Below are positions 1 to 7,555 of a stretch of 64,000 nucleotides of DNA, in pieces. The notes under the pieces were generated by a model. The model did not search any database. It had not been told where the DNA came from and saw only the letters and a program-made list of their open reading frames with translations. The position numbers were made by a program, and so were the translations under genes. How positions within the stretch are numbered: position 1 is the first letter of the stretch; each line of letters begins with the position of its first letter. Source of the DNA: an uncultured Oscillospiraceae bacterium (GTDB taxonomy: Bacteria > Bacillota > Clostridia > Oscillospirales > Oscillospiraceae); assembly GCA_910587395.1 (NCBI GenBank), contig CAJULJ010000002.1, forward strand, positions 1-64,000, given 5' to 3'.

Positions 1-2
1 TT

Positions 3-230
3 GCGAACATTGAGAACAAGGGGCAGCACCCAAGTTTACAGATATTCTTTGAGCTAATGCTCCGCTACAATATATCCGTAGACCAGTTCCTTTTGGAAAC
101 GCCGCCGGAGAAGAACACGCAGCGGCGGCAGCTTGACGCACTCCTTGACGGTATGAGCGATACGGGCATACGGATTGTGAGCGCAACGGCAAGTGTCCCC
201 ATATTTTTGGACATGGGGACACTCTGTTAA
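3..230 (+). CDS. C-terminal part of a helix-turn-helix regulator (5' end outside window)
   Basis: The frame is open from the window edge to TAA at 228-230 and reads ENKGQHPSLQIFFELMLRY...SVDQFLLE, the usual end of the Cro/CI-type HTH regulators carried on Firmicutes conjugative elements. The DNA-binding half would lie before base 1. The last residues (SVPIFLDMGTLC) fall inside a 30-bp inverted repeat and do not look like the family's normal end, so the gene has probably been joined to foreign DNA at about base 190. Its neighbours are other damaged element genes. Family assignment is moderately sure; whether the protein is still functional is unknown. Confidence 0.5.
   Translation, partial: ANIENKGQHPSLQIFFELMLRYNISVDQFLLETPPEKNTQRRQLDALLDGMSDTGIRIVSATASVPIFLDMGTLC
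193..222. repeat. Perfect inverted repeat, 10-bp arms
   Basis: GTGTCCCCAT (193-202) is the exact reverse complement of ATGGGGACAC (213-222), with a 10-base loop. It overlaps the end of the truncated HTH gene. A related GGGGACACTCCCC palindrome lies at 1543-1555, at the other end of the decayed block, so the two may mark an excision or insertion scar. No T-run follows, so it is not a good terminator. Confidence 0.7.
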
Positions 231-339
231 ATGTTCTCTAATGGAAATTTACTGAAACGAAACATCCGCTTTGCGTCTGTTCCGTTTCCGCTGGCCTATA
301 TTCCCTCGCCAATGACTGCGGAGGAAGGAGGAAAACCGC

Positions 340-930
340 ATAGCAATTTTTCACTGTCCCATTCAAATCATCAAGCGGAGCGTGGGCCGTTCGGCTGTCG
401 CTGCCGCCGCCTACCGGAGCGGCGAACGGCTGACCAACGAGTGGGACGGCCTGACCCACGACTACACGCATAACGGTATTACTTCCATGGAACAGCTTTA
501 TGAAAAAGTCTCTGCCATGAATGACGCCTATTACGATTTGCGCGGCAAAATTGTGAGTGCAGAACGCCGCCTCTCCGTCCTGGATGAACGACTGGAAATG
601 TGGGCGCAGTATGAAAAATACAAGCCCATCCGCCAGAAGCTGGACAAGGCGAAACCGGGCAAGCGGGAGAAATACCAGCAGGAGCATAGTGTCGAGTTAG
701 CTAACTTTGATTCTGCCGCTGATTTTCTGAAAGGGCTGAAAGCGTCCGGCGAGAAAATCACGCCCAAGGCATGGCGGGCCGAGGCTGCGAAGCTGACCGC
801 ACAGAAGGATTTCGATTATCAGCAAATGCGGGATATGCGTGATGAAATTAAAGCCGTTGAAAATCTTCGCAAAGCCGCTGACCGATTGGCCCGTGAAGGG
901 CAGCACCAGCAGAGGGAGACTGAACGATAA
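340..930 (+). pseudogene. MobA/MobL relaxase remnant with large internal deletion
   Basis: The first residues read AIFHCPIQIIKRSVGRSAVAAAAYRSGE, the start of MobA/MobL relaxases, which nick oriT during conjugative mobilization. After about 45 codons (DYTHN) the frame passes directly into the lysine- and glutamate-rich helical C-terminus (MEQLYEKVSAMNDAYYDLRG to the end). Most of the relaxase domain, including the histidine metal-binding motif, is therefore missing. The codon where the family's initiator Met normally sits is ATA (340-342), behind a good GGAGG at about 327-331; the first in-frame usable start is GTG at 382. In-frame deletion plus start loss makes it a decayed gene. A short helical peptide could still be made from GTG 382. 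Confidence 0.75.
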
Positions 931-962
931 CATTAAGATTTTGAAGAAAGGATTTTGCAAAT

Positions 963-1283
963 ATGGATATGAACCCGTGGGAGCGCCGCCAGAAGATTTT
1001 GGAGGCTCTATGCCTCCGGCGACATGATACTTACAGAAATCTGGCGCATGAGTTTAACGTCAGCACCGGGACAATTCGCCGTGACATTGTTGTGCTGACC
1101 TGTTCTTATCCGGTCGAAACCGTCAAGGGCCATCATGGTGGTGTCCGGGTTGCCGAGTGGTTTCACCTGGACCGCCGTTCGCTGAACTCTGCGGAGATCA
1201 CATTTCTCCGCAGGCTGGGGGAATCCCTGGACGGCCCCGACCTGGAAATGCTCAACCGGATTATCGCCACGTTTTCGCACTGA
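963..1283 (+). CDS. Small DeoR-like helix-turn-helix protein
   Basis: A 106-aa protein. Residues about 5-55 (RRQKILEALCLRRHDTYRNLAHEFNVS then TGTIRRDI) form a DeoR-type winged HTH, with the recognition helix at STGTIRRDI. The C-terminal half (RRSLNSAEITFLRRLGESL) has no effector domain, so it is far shorter than a complete DeoR repressor (about 250 aa). Stand-alone proteins of this kind are common accessory genes on Firmicutes conjugative elements, where they sit near mob and parB genes, as here. It starts 32 bp after the MobA remnant. The target is unknown. Confidence 0.65.
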   Translation: MDMNPWERRQKILEALCLRRHDTYRNLAHEFNVSTGTIRRDIVVLTCSYPVETVKGHHGGVRVAEWFHLDRRSLNSAEITFLRRLGESLDGPDLEMLNRIIATFSH

Positions 1284-1294
1284 GGGCAGTCGCC

Positions 1295-1564
1295 ATGCAA
1301 ATGAAAATCAGCGATATTAAAATCAATCCGGGAAGGCGCGACACCCAGCAGCGGAACGTGGAAGAACTGGCCCGGAGCATTGCCGCCGTGGGCCTGATGA
1401 ACCCGATCACCGTCACCCAGCACAACACGCTTATTGCTGGCCTGTTGGATATGGCGCTCCATTCCGAGGCCGCACAGACTGACCAGCAGGGGCGGCGGTA
1501 TCTGGAATTTTTCAACAAGACCGTCGCCCCTCATCTGACGGAGGGGACACTCCCCAGAATTTGA
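1295..1564 (+). pseudogene. Truncated ParB-like protein fused to an unrelated tail
   Basis: From ATG 1295 the protein reads MQMKISDIKINPGRRDTQQR...ELARSIAAVGLMNPITV, the N-terminal ParB/Spo0J nuclease-like fold. Just after NTLIAGL, where the family has its conserved GxxR box (usually GERRxxA), the sequence changes to DMALHSEAAQTDQQGRRYLE... and stops at TGA 1562. The box and the HTH domain are absent. The junction looks like an in-frame deletion to the end of another element gene that I do not recognise. The gene follows the DeoR-like gene by 11 bp, so both probably came from one operon of the lost element. Confidence 0.6.
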
Positions 1565-1602
1565 GGGGGAAATAAACAAGACAAATAGCAACAATTGAAT
1601 GC

Positions 1603-1998
1603 TTATCCAGGAGGATGTTTCCGCTTGCCATCGTTCTTGCCGAACAGATCCAAAAACAGAGTGGGTATATCCAGATACACCTCGCCCTCTGCAATGGTCC
1701 ACAGGCGTACGCTGTTTTTTCGAAGCTTCTCCCAATTCTGGAGTATCTCGTTCAGATCCCGGCCCAGGCAGGAGAGGCTTTCCAGCAAAAGCGCATCGAC
1801 ACACCCCTTTTCCATTGCCATATGGAGCTTTCGCAGACCGGGGCGCCCGAGATCCGACGCGTTTTCTACGTCGCCAGAGTGGCCCACAACTTCAAACCCC
1901 CACTCCGCCGCATGGCGCTCCAACTGACGCTTCTGCGAATTCAAAGCTTTTCCGTCGTTTTTCACCCAGCAGTAGAGCCAGGCCCGGTTCCCGCCCAT
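1603..1998 (-). CDS. Resolvase-like protein lacking catalytic residues
   Basis: A 131-aa protein matching the serine-recombinase (resolvase/invertase) N-terminal fold: AWLYCWVKNDGKALNSQKRQ, then GDVENASDLGRPGLRKL, then DALLLESLSCLGRDLNE. In active members the first strand reads Y-C/A-R-V-S with the nucleophilic serine; here these positions are W11, V12 and K13. The downstream R-x-x-R pair is C77/R80. The nucleophile and two catalytic arginines are therefore absent, and there is no DNA-binding or zinc-ribbon domain after the fold. Its ATG overlaps the stop of the PilZ gene (TGATG) and has GGAGG upstream, so it is translationally coupled. Strand exchange is unlikely; an interaction or regulatory role is possible but unproven. 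Confidence 0.7.
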   Translation of the reverse strand: MGGNRAWLYCWVKNDGKALNSQKRQLERHAAEWGFEVVGHSGDVENASDLGRPGLRKLHMAMEKGCVDALLLESLSCLGRDLNEILQNWEKLRKNSVRLWTIAEGEVYLDIPTLFLDLFGKNDGKRKHPPG

Positions 1999-2783
1999 CA
2001 CAATGCCTCCCCATGAAAAGAACTGTTTTTCCATTTTTTCTGGATCGTTAAAAGCTCTCGCGTCAAACACCTTCGCCGGCGCCTGCTCAGGCAGACAAAT
2101 AGAAGCCCGTACTCGAACTGTCCGCCCCGCCTCGGGGTGGCCCGCACCACTTTGCAGGGATAAACCGTGCACGCGTCCCCAGCGCTTGGCGCGATTTGCA
2201 GGCTGAGCGCCTGCCCCACAGGATAGACCCGCTCCGTCACAACGCAGGCCCCGCCGGCGCTGAGGTTGAGCAACTGGCAGGGTTGACGCCGTCCTGGGTC
2301 CACCTCCTCCCCCATACACACCACAGCGGGCGGGCACAACGGATACCGGCGGTGCTTCCTGTCCGTTCGGTAGGGGATGGCCTCCAGTTCCCCCACCGAA
2401 CACGCCTCCCTGGAGGAACGGGCCACCCTGGCCCGCAGGAGGACCGGCTCCATCTGCTCATCATAGCACCTGACCAGTACAATGCCTCCCTTCTCTAGGA
2501 TGGGAAAATCCCGCTCCCCTGACACCCGCCGCAGGGACAGCTCCGCGGGGCCAAGCTCCGCCAGGACGCCAAAGAGCAGCACCGTGTCAAAATCCTTCAT
2601 CACCTCAACGAGCACCCCCCGGTCAAGCTGGGGAATGGAGTGTTTCGCTTCGGCTGCGGCGCGTTTGGAGCGTTTTGCCTCGCTTCGAGGCTGGCCCGAA
2701 CCGCCGCAAATGCCTTTGATCCCTTTCACAGCCCCACCGCCTTTCCTCCGCGCCGCCATTTTTGCCCGCCTGTTCCAGCTCAC
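1998..2783 (-). CDS. PilZ-domain protein (probable c-di-GMP effector)
   Basis: The C-terminal half carries the PilZ signature: R-K-H-R-R-Y-P (RxxxR) and about 30 residues later N-L-S-A-G-G (canonical D/NxSxxG), followed by a beta-barrel-like stretch ending in FEYGLLFV. The N-terminal half (DFDTVLLFGVLAELGP...) resembles the YcgR-N/FlgZ-type barrel that precedes PilZ in motility and exopolysaccharide effectors. PilZ proteins bind cyclic di-GMP and change partner activity. The start is uncertain: GTG 2783 gives 261 aa, ATG 2759 or GTG near 2728 would remove a basic N-terminal stretch. It overlaps the downstream resolvase-like gene by one base. No flagellar gene is nearby, so the partner is unknown. 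Confidence 0.7.
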   Translation of the reverse strand: MSWNRRAKMAARRKGGGAVKGIKGICGGSGQPRSEAKRSKRAAAEAKHSIPQLDRGVLVEVMKDFDTVLLFGVLAELGPAELSLRRVSGERDFPILEKGGIVLVRCYDEQMEPVLLRARVARSSREACSVGELEAIPYRTDRKHRRYPLCPPAVVCMGEEVDPGRRQPCQLLNLSAGGACVVTERVYPVGQALSLQIAPSAGDACTVYPCKVVRATPRRGGQFEYGLLFVCLSRRRRRCLTRELLTIQKKWKNSSFHGEAL

Positions 2784-2862
2784 TTTACAGAAAAACCAGA
2801 GTGAATGGAAGACATTTCGACCAAATGGGCAAAAAAGCCCCCTGATTGGAAATCCTGCCCGC

Positions 2863-2891
2863 TTGACAGTCCCGGTCCCTTCCAGTAAGCT
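2863..2891 (+). promoter_or_regulatory. Sigma-A-type promoter of the sensor kinase gene
   Basis: TTGACA at 2863-2868, a 17-base spacer and TAAGCT at 2886-2891, ending 35 bp before the GTG start. A GGAG ribosome binding site lies at about 2913-2916. Confidence 0.55.
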
Positions 2892-2926
2892 AGGGATGGA
2901 GTTTACCGGATAAGGAGCTGAACACT

Positions 2927-4228
2927 GTGACGGTTTTGCGGGATATTTCTTTTCTGTGGTCGATGCTCCACGTTTTTGCCCTGTTTCTGCTTTTGTTCGA
3001 GCCGCGCCGCCCTTGGCGGTTTACGCTGGCGGTCAGCTTTGCCGGATTCGCGGCACTGCTGGCGGGCAACGCCCTCCTGATGGCTTGGATGGGCCCGTCG
3101 ATCATCATGCGCGCCGCCTTTTTCACCTGCACGGTCCCTTCCGCGCTGCTGTTTTTCGCCCTGTCCCAGTACAGGGACGGGCGGTTTTTCTTCCTGTTCT
3201 GCCTCACCGACACCCTCTCCTTCTGGCTGCTCCAGATCACCAACTTCCTGGACCGGCTGACGGGGGACACCTATGTGGTGCTGCTGATCACCCGGCTGCT
3301 GGTATTCCCTCTGGCGGAATGGATGTTCTGGCGGTATCTGCGCCGCCCCTATCTGGAATTGCAGCGGAAGCTGGACAAGGGCTGGTGGCTGTTCGCGGCC
3401 GTTGGGGGCACCTACTATCTGCTCATCATGTTCACCTCTGTGCCGGTGGGGACGCCCATGCCGGACGCGGACGGGCTGATTCGCATCATCCTGGTGCTGA
3501 TCCTGATGCCCCTGAGCTATTTCACGATCCTGCGCTCCTTGTGGCAGCAGATGTCGGAGAACCAGGCCCGGACAGAGCTGGAGATCCTCTCCACCCGGAA
3601 CCGGCTCACCCTGGACAACCTGCGTATTTTGCAGGACAGCGCCCGGGCGCTGTCCCAGGCCCGCCACGATATCCTGGGCAACCTTGGGATACTCCAGAGC
3701 CTGAGCCGCCAGGGGGAATACGATAAGCTGGACGAGTATCTGGCCCTCCTCACCCGGCAGACCAGCCAGATCGTGCCGCTGAGGATTACCGCCCATCCCA
3801 TTGTCAACGCCATCCTGTCCCAAAGCGCGGAACGGGCCAAGGGGTCCGGCACGGACCTGCGCTGCCAGGTGGAGTTGCCGGAGCGGCTGAGCGTCCCGGA
3901 TGAGGATCTGGCGGCCTTCCTGATGAACCTGATGAGCAACGCCCTGGACGCCGCGGAGGAGATGCCTCAGAACCGGCCCCGATGGGTGGAGGTTACCATA
4001 CACATCCGGGGAAAGTATCTCTTTATCGAGGGGCAAAACTCCTTTGCCCGGGTGCCGGAGCCGGGGGAGGACGGCGAGCGGTATCTCTCCCGAAAAGGAG
4101 CGGGCCATGGCTACGGCCTGCGCATCATGGAGAAGGTGGCCCGCCGCTATGAGAGCGAGCTGCACACACAGGCGGAAGACGGCGTTTTTGTGGCCCGAAC
4201 CGCCCTGCTCATGCCTTCGGACGGGTAA
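2927..4228 (+). CDS. AgrC-like sensor histidine kinase (GHKL family)
   Basis: A 433-aa membrane kinase. Residues 1-205 hold about six hydrophobic segments, the layout of HPK10 quorum-sensing kinases. A linker helix leads to the phosphoacceptor region SQARHDILGNLGIL (His247); canonical family members have RHDxxNH, so the H-box is slightly altered. The ATPase domain shows an N-box (MNLMSNALDAAEE) and a G-box (GHGYGLRIMEKV). It would phosphorylate a LytTR-type regulator, and one lies just downstream on the opposite strand. GTG 2927 is chosen because of the GGAG site and the promoter in front. No agrB/agrD-like peptide genes are visible nearby, so the input signal is unknown. Confidence 0.85.
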   Translation: MTVLRDISFLWSMLHVFALFLLLFEPRRPWRFTLAVSFAGFAALLAGNALLMAWMGPSIIMRAAFFTCTVPSALLFFALSQYRDGRFFFLFCLTDTLSFWLLQITNFLDRLTGDTYVVLLITRLLVFPLAEWMFWRYLRRPYLELQRKLDKGWWLFAAVGGTYYLLIMFTSVPVGTPMPDADGLIRIILVLILMPLSYFTILRSLWQQMSENQARTELEILSTRNRLTLDNLRILQDSARALSQARHDILGNLGILQSLSRQGEYDKLDEYLALLTRQTSQIVPLRITAHPIVNAILSQSAERAKGSGTDLRCQVELPERLSVPDEDLAAFLMNLMSNALDAAEEMPQNRPRWVEVTIHIRGKYLFIEGQNSFARVPEPGEDGERYLSRKGAGHGYGLRIMEKVARRYESELHTQAEDGVFVARTALLMPSDG

Positions 4229-4232
4229 AAAA

Positions 4233-4260
4233 CGCCGCCTTTCCGGCTGGAAAGGCGGCG
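4233..4260. terminator. Bidirectional hairpin between kinase and regulator genes
   Basis: CGCCGCCTTTCC (4233-4244), loop GGCT, then GGAAAGGCGGCG (4249-4260): a perfect 12-bp stem. Read on the minus strand it is followed by six T, so it is a strong intrinsic terminator for the response-regulator gene. It probably also slows transcription from the kinase side. Confidence 0.85.
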
Positions 4261-4261
4261 A

Positions 4262-4981
4262 TCAATCTTTGAGGAAGGCAATGTATTGCTCAATGGCGGG
4301 CTTGTAAAATCGCTTGCTCACCGGGACGGTCAGTCCGCTGTCCAGCCGGGCCTCATAGCGCACCAGCTCGGTCACATGGGCAAGGTTGACAAAATAGCTG
4401 TTGTGGCACCGGCAAAAGCACCAGCCGGGCAGCTCAGGAGACAGCGTGCGCAGGGAGCCGTTCCACTCCTCCGTCCGGTCCCGCAGGTGGAACAGGACCC
4501 TGTGCTGGGCGGCTTCCACGGCGCATATGTCCCGATGGGACAGGGAGAGATGCCTGCCGCCCGATTTCAGGTAGAGGCGCGCGCCCAGATACCGGCGGCG
4601 GTAGTCCTCCCGGATAAGGGCGGCCAGCTTTTCCCCATCCACCGGCTTCAGCAGATAGTGCAGGGGCCGGGTGTCAAAGCTGTCGAACACATAATCCCGG
4701 TGGCTGGTGATGTAGATCAGGCGGAAGGCCGCCTGACGGCGGCGAAGCGCGGCGGCCACATCCAGTCCGTTGTCCTGGCCAAACTCCACGTCCAGCAAAA
4801 GGAGCTGATAGCGGTTCCTGTCCATCTCCAGGGCAGCCAACAGAGATTGGGAAGTGGAAAGGCAGTCTATGTCAAAATCTACGTGCCGTTCCAGCCCTTC
4901 GGCTTTCAGGCAGTCCGACACAAGATCCTCGGTCTCCCTCAGGAACAAGGGATCATCGTCTCCGATTGCGATGTGGTACAT
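4262..4981 (-). CDS. LytTR-family response regulator (AgrA-like)
   Basis: A 239-aa protein with a receiver domain (acidic pocket GDDD at 7-10, phosphoacceptor Asp64 in LLLLDVEFG, switch Thr/Ser in IYITSH, Lys in YLLKPV) and a C-terminal LytTR DNA-binding domain (from about 135: LYLKSGGRHLSL...CHNSYFVNLAHV...VPVSKRFY). LytTR regulators bind paired direct repeats. Its start has an AGAGGAGG site, and a TATAAT-like -10 lies at 5021-5026. The gene is convergent with the kinase rather than in the usual kinase-regulator operon, so the two can be expressed independently. Confidence 0.88.
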   Translation of the reverse strand: MYHIAIGDDDPLFLRETEDLVSDCLKAEGLERHVDFDIDCLSTSQSLLAALEMDRNRYQLLLLDVEFGQDNGLDVAAALRRRQAAFRLIYITSHRDYVFDSFDTRPLHYLLKPVDGEKLAALIREDYRRRYLGARLYLKSGGRHLSLSHRDICAVEAAQHRVLFHLRDRTEEWNGSLRTLSPELPGWCFCRCHNSYFVNLAHVTELVRYEARLDSGLTVPVSKRFYKPAIEQYIAFLKD

Positions 4982-5984
4982 ATATGCGGACCTCCTCTGT
5001 TGATGACGAAATGATTGAATATTATATCACATACTCACTGCGGCGGGATAGTGTTTTTGGAAAAAATCTACCACGCTGTAATCAGAGTGGAGCTTTCCGG
5101 CAAACGTGATTTTCTCGAAAAGATTTCTACAGGTGAGGGCAGAACACGGGTTCTCCGCCAATTTCCTCTCTGCCATACCCTCAACGGATTGCCCAAATTG
5201 CACCCCCAAACCGTGAAGCCCCGTGTCAGCCTTGTGAGGCGGTTTGTGCCCACCCCACAAGTCAGATGGCATCCGTACACCTCCGCAAGGCTGAAACGCG
5301 GTGTTGGGGCCTTTGTGGGCGATTGTAGCAAAGAGTGGTTTTTCGCTGAAACCTGAAGGGCAGGGCAGATAGCGACACCGGGAAGCTGGACAGGCCACCC
5401 AGCTTTTCGGTGAATTTTCAGACCTGCGCCAGCCCCAATTTGAAAGCAGGGGGTTCAGCGAATGACTGGGGCAAGGGCAGTCCAGAGGCTGGATTTAAGG
5501 GCGAAGGACAAAAGCAGGATAAAAGCCGGGCGTCACAAGTGACACCCGGCAGGTCACAGCGGCCCGCAGTGCGGGCCGCTTTTGGGCGTTTGCGGACCAG
5601 GGCAGGGATTCCGGGAACTGTTTGGAGAATTTGGCGGGTGTCCGCTTTTGGCGTCATTTCAGAGGGAAAAATTACGCTTTGGCGTCAGTTTTTCCCACAG
5701 CCTTACTGTCCCAACGGTTTGAGAAGGGATCTATCGCGGATCCAGGGCGTTTTGGGGCATAGAAATCAGCGTTAGGAAAGGACTGCCACTATCCAAAATT
5801 TACGCCGCCGAAAACAAAGAAGCGATTCCCCGAGCCAGAGTGTGAATTGCACCACTGTCTTCAAAGAGAAAGGCCGCCAGCACCGCTCAAAAAATATGTG
5901 TCTGTTCTGATAACTCTCTCCAAATCCAGTAGCTATTCCCAGCGAGGTGTGGTATGGTGTGTGGCTGCAAAGGAGGTGGAGAAC
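4982..5984. other. Gene-poor region, no supported coding gene
   Basis: About 1 kb between the LytTR gene and the DUF6809/integrase module. Open frames exist on both strands (e.g. minus 5027-5398, plus 5410-5775), but none has a convincing ribosome site, domain or codon pattern. The minus frame at 5027-5398 reads like translated repeat DNA. The region holds the -10 of the regulator (5021-5026) and two hairpins (5525-5580), and could contain one end of the integrase-bearing element. Confidence 0.5.
5525..5580. terminator. Tandem hairpins in the gene-poor region
   Basis: First stem: GCCGGGCGTCAC (5525-5536) with GTGACACCCGGC (5539-5550), one mismatch and a 2-base loop. Second stem: AGCGGCCCGC (5558-5567) with GCGGGCCGCT (5571-5580), followed by only TTT. 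They may terminate an unrecognised small transcript; no gene ends just upstream on either strand. Confidence 0.45.
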
Positions 5985-6287
5985 ATGAGGAAAACACTGG
6001 AAGATTTCTACTACGGCAACCTCACACCGGGTGAGCAGACGACAACCCCAGGTTCAGAATTGCAGCGAGCAATGGTCAAGGTTACTCAATGTGAACGGCA
6101 GCTCACTGAGCTATTGAACGAAGGGGAACAAGCTATCCTCAATGAGTTAGTCAGTGCCCAGCACATCGTAGACAGCATCACAGCGCTGGAAAATTTCATT
6201 CTGGGCTTCCGGCTGGGTGTGAGGATGATGGCCGAGTGTATGGATGGCAACGACGGTGATATCCGGGAGGTGACCGACCATGGCTAA
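5985..6287 (+). CDS. DUF6809-like small protein
   Basis: A 100-aa protein, MRKTLEDFYYGNLTPGEQ..., ending with an HIVDSITALENFILGFRLGVRMM segment. The pattern FYYGxLxPxE...F..GF.LG..M is that of the DUF6809 family, common in Clostridia genomes and elements and of unknown function. ATG 5985 follows AAAGGAGG at about 5969-5976. Its last 8 bases overlap the start of the integrase gene (6280), so the two are cotranslated. A frame extension back to 5847 lacks a ribosome site and was not used. A role in integration or excision control is inference from position only. Confidence 0.7.
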   Translation: MRKTLEDFYYGNLTPGEQTTTPGSELQRAMVKVTQCERQLTELLNEGEQAILNELVSAQHIVDSITALENFILGFRLGVRMMAECMDGNDGDIREVTDHG

Positions 6288-7434
6288 GCGCAGGGCCAAC
6301 GGAGAAGGGAACATCCGCAAGCGCAGTGATGGCCGCTGGGAGGGCCGCTACACGGCTGGCCGTGACCCGAATACCGGCAAGGTGATCTACAAAAACGTGC
6401 TGGCAAAAACCCAGAAGGAGTGCAAGGAGAAGCTGAAGCGGGCCATCGAAGAAAATGCAAAAGTAGATGTCATCAGAGCCAAGCAGTACACTGTAGGCCA
6501 GTGGATGGACGTGTGGTTCGAGAACTGCGCGAAAATCAAAGTTCGGCCTTCCTCCCACAAGACCTACCAGGGGTATATTGACAACCACATCAAGCCCAAC
6601 ATCGGTAAGATTCCACTCAGCAAATTATCCTCTCTGGATTTACAAAAGCTGTACAAAAAGCTGTTGAGCGGCGGCAGGGTGGAGCGGATCGAGTCCAAAA
6701 AGCAGCCCAAGGGTCTCAGTGCAAAAACCGTCCGCAACATAAACCAGGTGATCTCCTCCGCCATGGATTTCGCCATCGACCAAAAGCTGATTATCACCAA
6801 TCCTACAGATGGATGTGCCTTGCCCAAGCTGGAGCACCGGGAGATGAAAACCCTGCCCGCTGAGCAGCTGGCGTCTTTTCTCCACGAAGCCAAGGAAAGC
6901 GGCGTGTTCGAGATGTACTACATCGAGCTGGCCACCGGGTTGCGGCGGGGTGAGCTGCTGGGCCTCAAATGGGAGGACATCGACTGGGAGAACGGCACGA
7001 TTCAGGTGCGCCGCCAGATCGCCCGGATCGACGGCGAAGTGGTAGAGGCCCCGCTCAAGACGAAAAACTCTTACCGCAGCGTGTCTATCGCACAGGACGC
7101 AGTGGAGATTCTCAAAGTGCAGCAGGGGAAAACCAACAGCGAGTATGTGTTCCCCTCGCCCACAGGCGGCCCTATTTCGCCGGACAGCGTACTCAATATG
7201 CTCCACCGGGTGCTGAAACGGGCGGGCCTTCCGAAAATCCGCTTCCACGATATGAGACATACGTTCGCCACAGTAGTGTTGCAAAATGGCGTGGATATCA
7301 AGACCGTTTCCGGGATGCTGGGTCACTACAGCGCGGGGTTCACGCTGGACACCTATGCCCATGTGACCACCCAGGCACAGCGTCAGGCGGCGGATACCAT
7401 GGCGAATATCCTCTCCAGTGCTGTTGAGAACTAA
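6280..7434 (+). CDS. int: Tyrosine recombinase / integrase of the left element
   Basis: A 384-aa phage-type integrase. The N-terminus (NGEGNIRKRSDGRWEGRYT) is an arm-binding AP2-like domain, about 70-165 the SAM-like core-binding domain, and 185-380 the catalytic domain. The catalytic set is visible: Arg222 (TGLRRGE), His323 and Arg326 (HDMRHT), His349 (LGHYS), Tyr359 (LDTYAH). The gene ends 121 bp before the 45-bp tRNA-fMet repeat at 7556, the usual place for an integrase next to its attachment site. It is therefore the recombinase of a different element from the one to its right, inserted at the same tRNA. It overlaps the DUF6809 gene by 8 bp. Confidence 0.92.
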   Translation: MAKRRANGEGNIRKRSDGRWEGRYTAGRDPNTGKVIYKNVLAKTQKECKEKLKRAIEENAKVDVIRAKQYTVGQWMDVWFENCAKIKVRPSSHKTYQGYIDNHIKPNIGKIPLSKLSSLDLQKLYKKLLSGGRVERIESKKQPKGLSAKTVRNINQVISSAMDFAIDQKLIITNPTDGCALPKLEHREMKTLPAEQLASFLHEAKESGVFEMYYIELATGLRRGELLGLKWEDIDWENGTIQVRRQIARIDGEVVEAPLKTKNSYRSVSIAQDAVEILKVQQGKTNSEYVFPSPTGGPISPDSVLNMLHRVLKRAGLPKIRFHDMRHTFATVVLQNGVDIKTVSGMLGHYSAGFTLDTYAHVTTQAQRQAADTMANILSSAVEN

Positions 7435-7450
7435 AGAATCGTTTCCCCGT

Positions 7451-7490
7451 ATGGGTCAGCGCTTGGGTCAAAGCGCTGACCCATTTTTTG
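7451..7490 (+). terminator. Intrinsic terminator of the left integrase
   Basis: ATGGGTCAGCGCTT (7451-7464), loop GGGTCA, AAGCGCTGACCCAT (7471-7484), then TTTTTTG. Perfect 14-bp stem with T-run, 16 bp after the integrase stop. Confidence 0.9.
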
Positions 7491-7521
7491 ACCCAGATTA
7501 TTTTCAGAGAAAAGCGAAGAA

Positions 7522-7553
7522 AAGGCCCTGAAATCTTGCGATTTCAGGGCCTT
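7522..7553 (-). terminator. tRNA-type terminator next to the left att copy
   Basis: AAGGCCCTGAAATC (7522-7535), TTGC, GATTTCAGGGCCTT (7540-7553): perfect 14-bp stem. Read on the minus strand it directly follows the CCA end of the partial tRNA and leads into CTTTTCTTCG. It has the same plan as the hairpin behind the intact tRNA at 17161-17190 but a different sequence, so it looks like the tRNA terminator in place before the right-hand element entered. Confidence 0.75.
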
Positions 7554-7555
7554 TT

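Noticed and set aside
5027..5398. Minus-strand frame of 123 codons in the gene-poor region
   Set aside because: No ribosome site, no domain, and several overlapping frames of similar length; more likely non-coding or repeat DNA.
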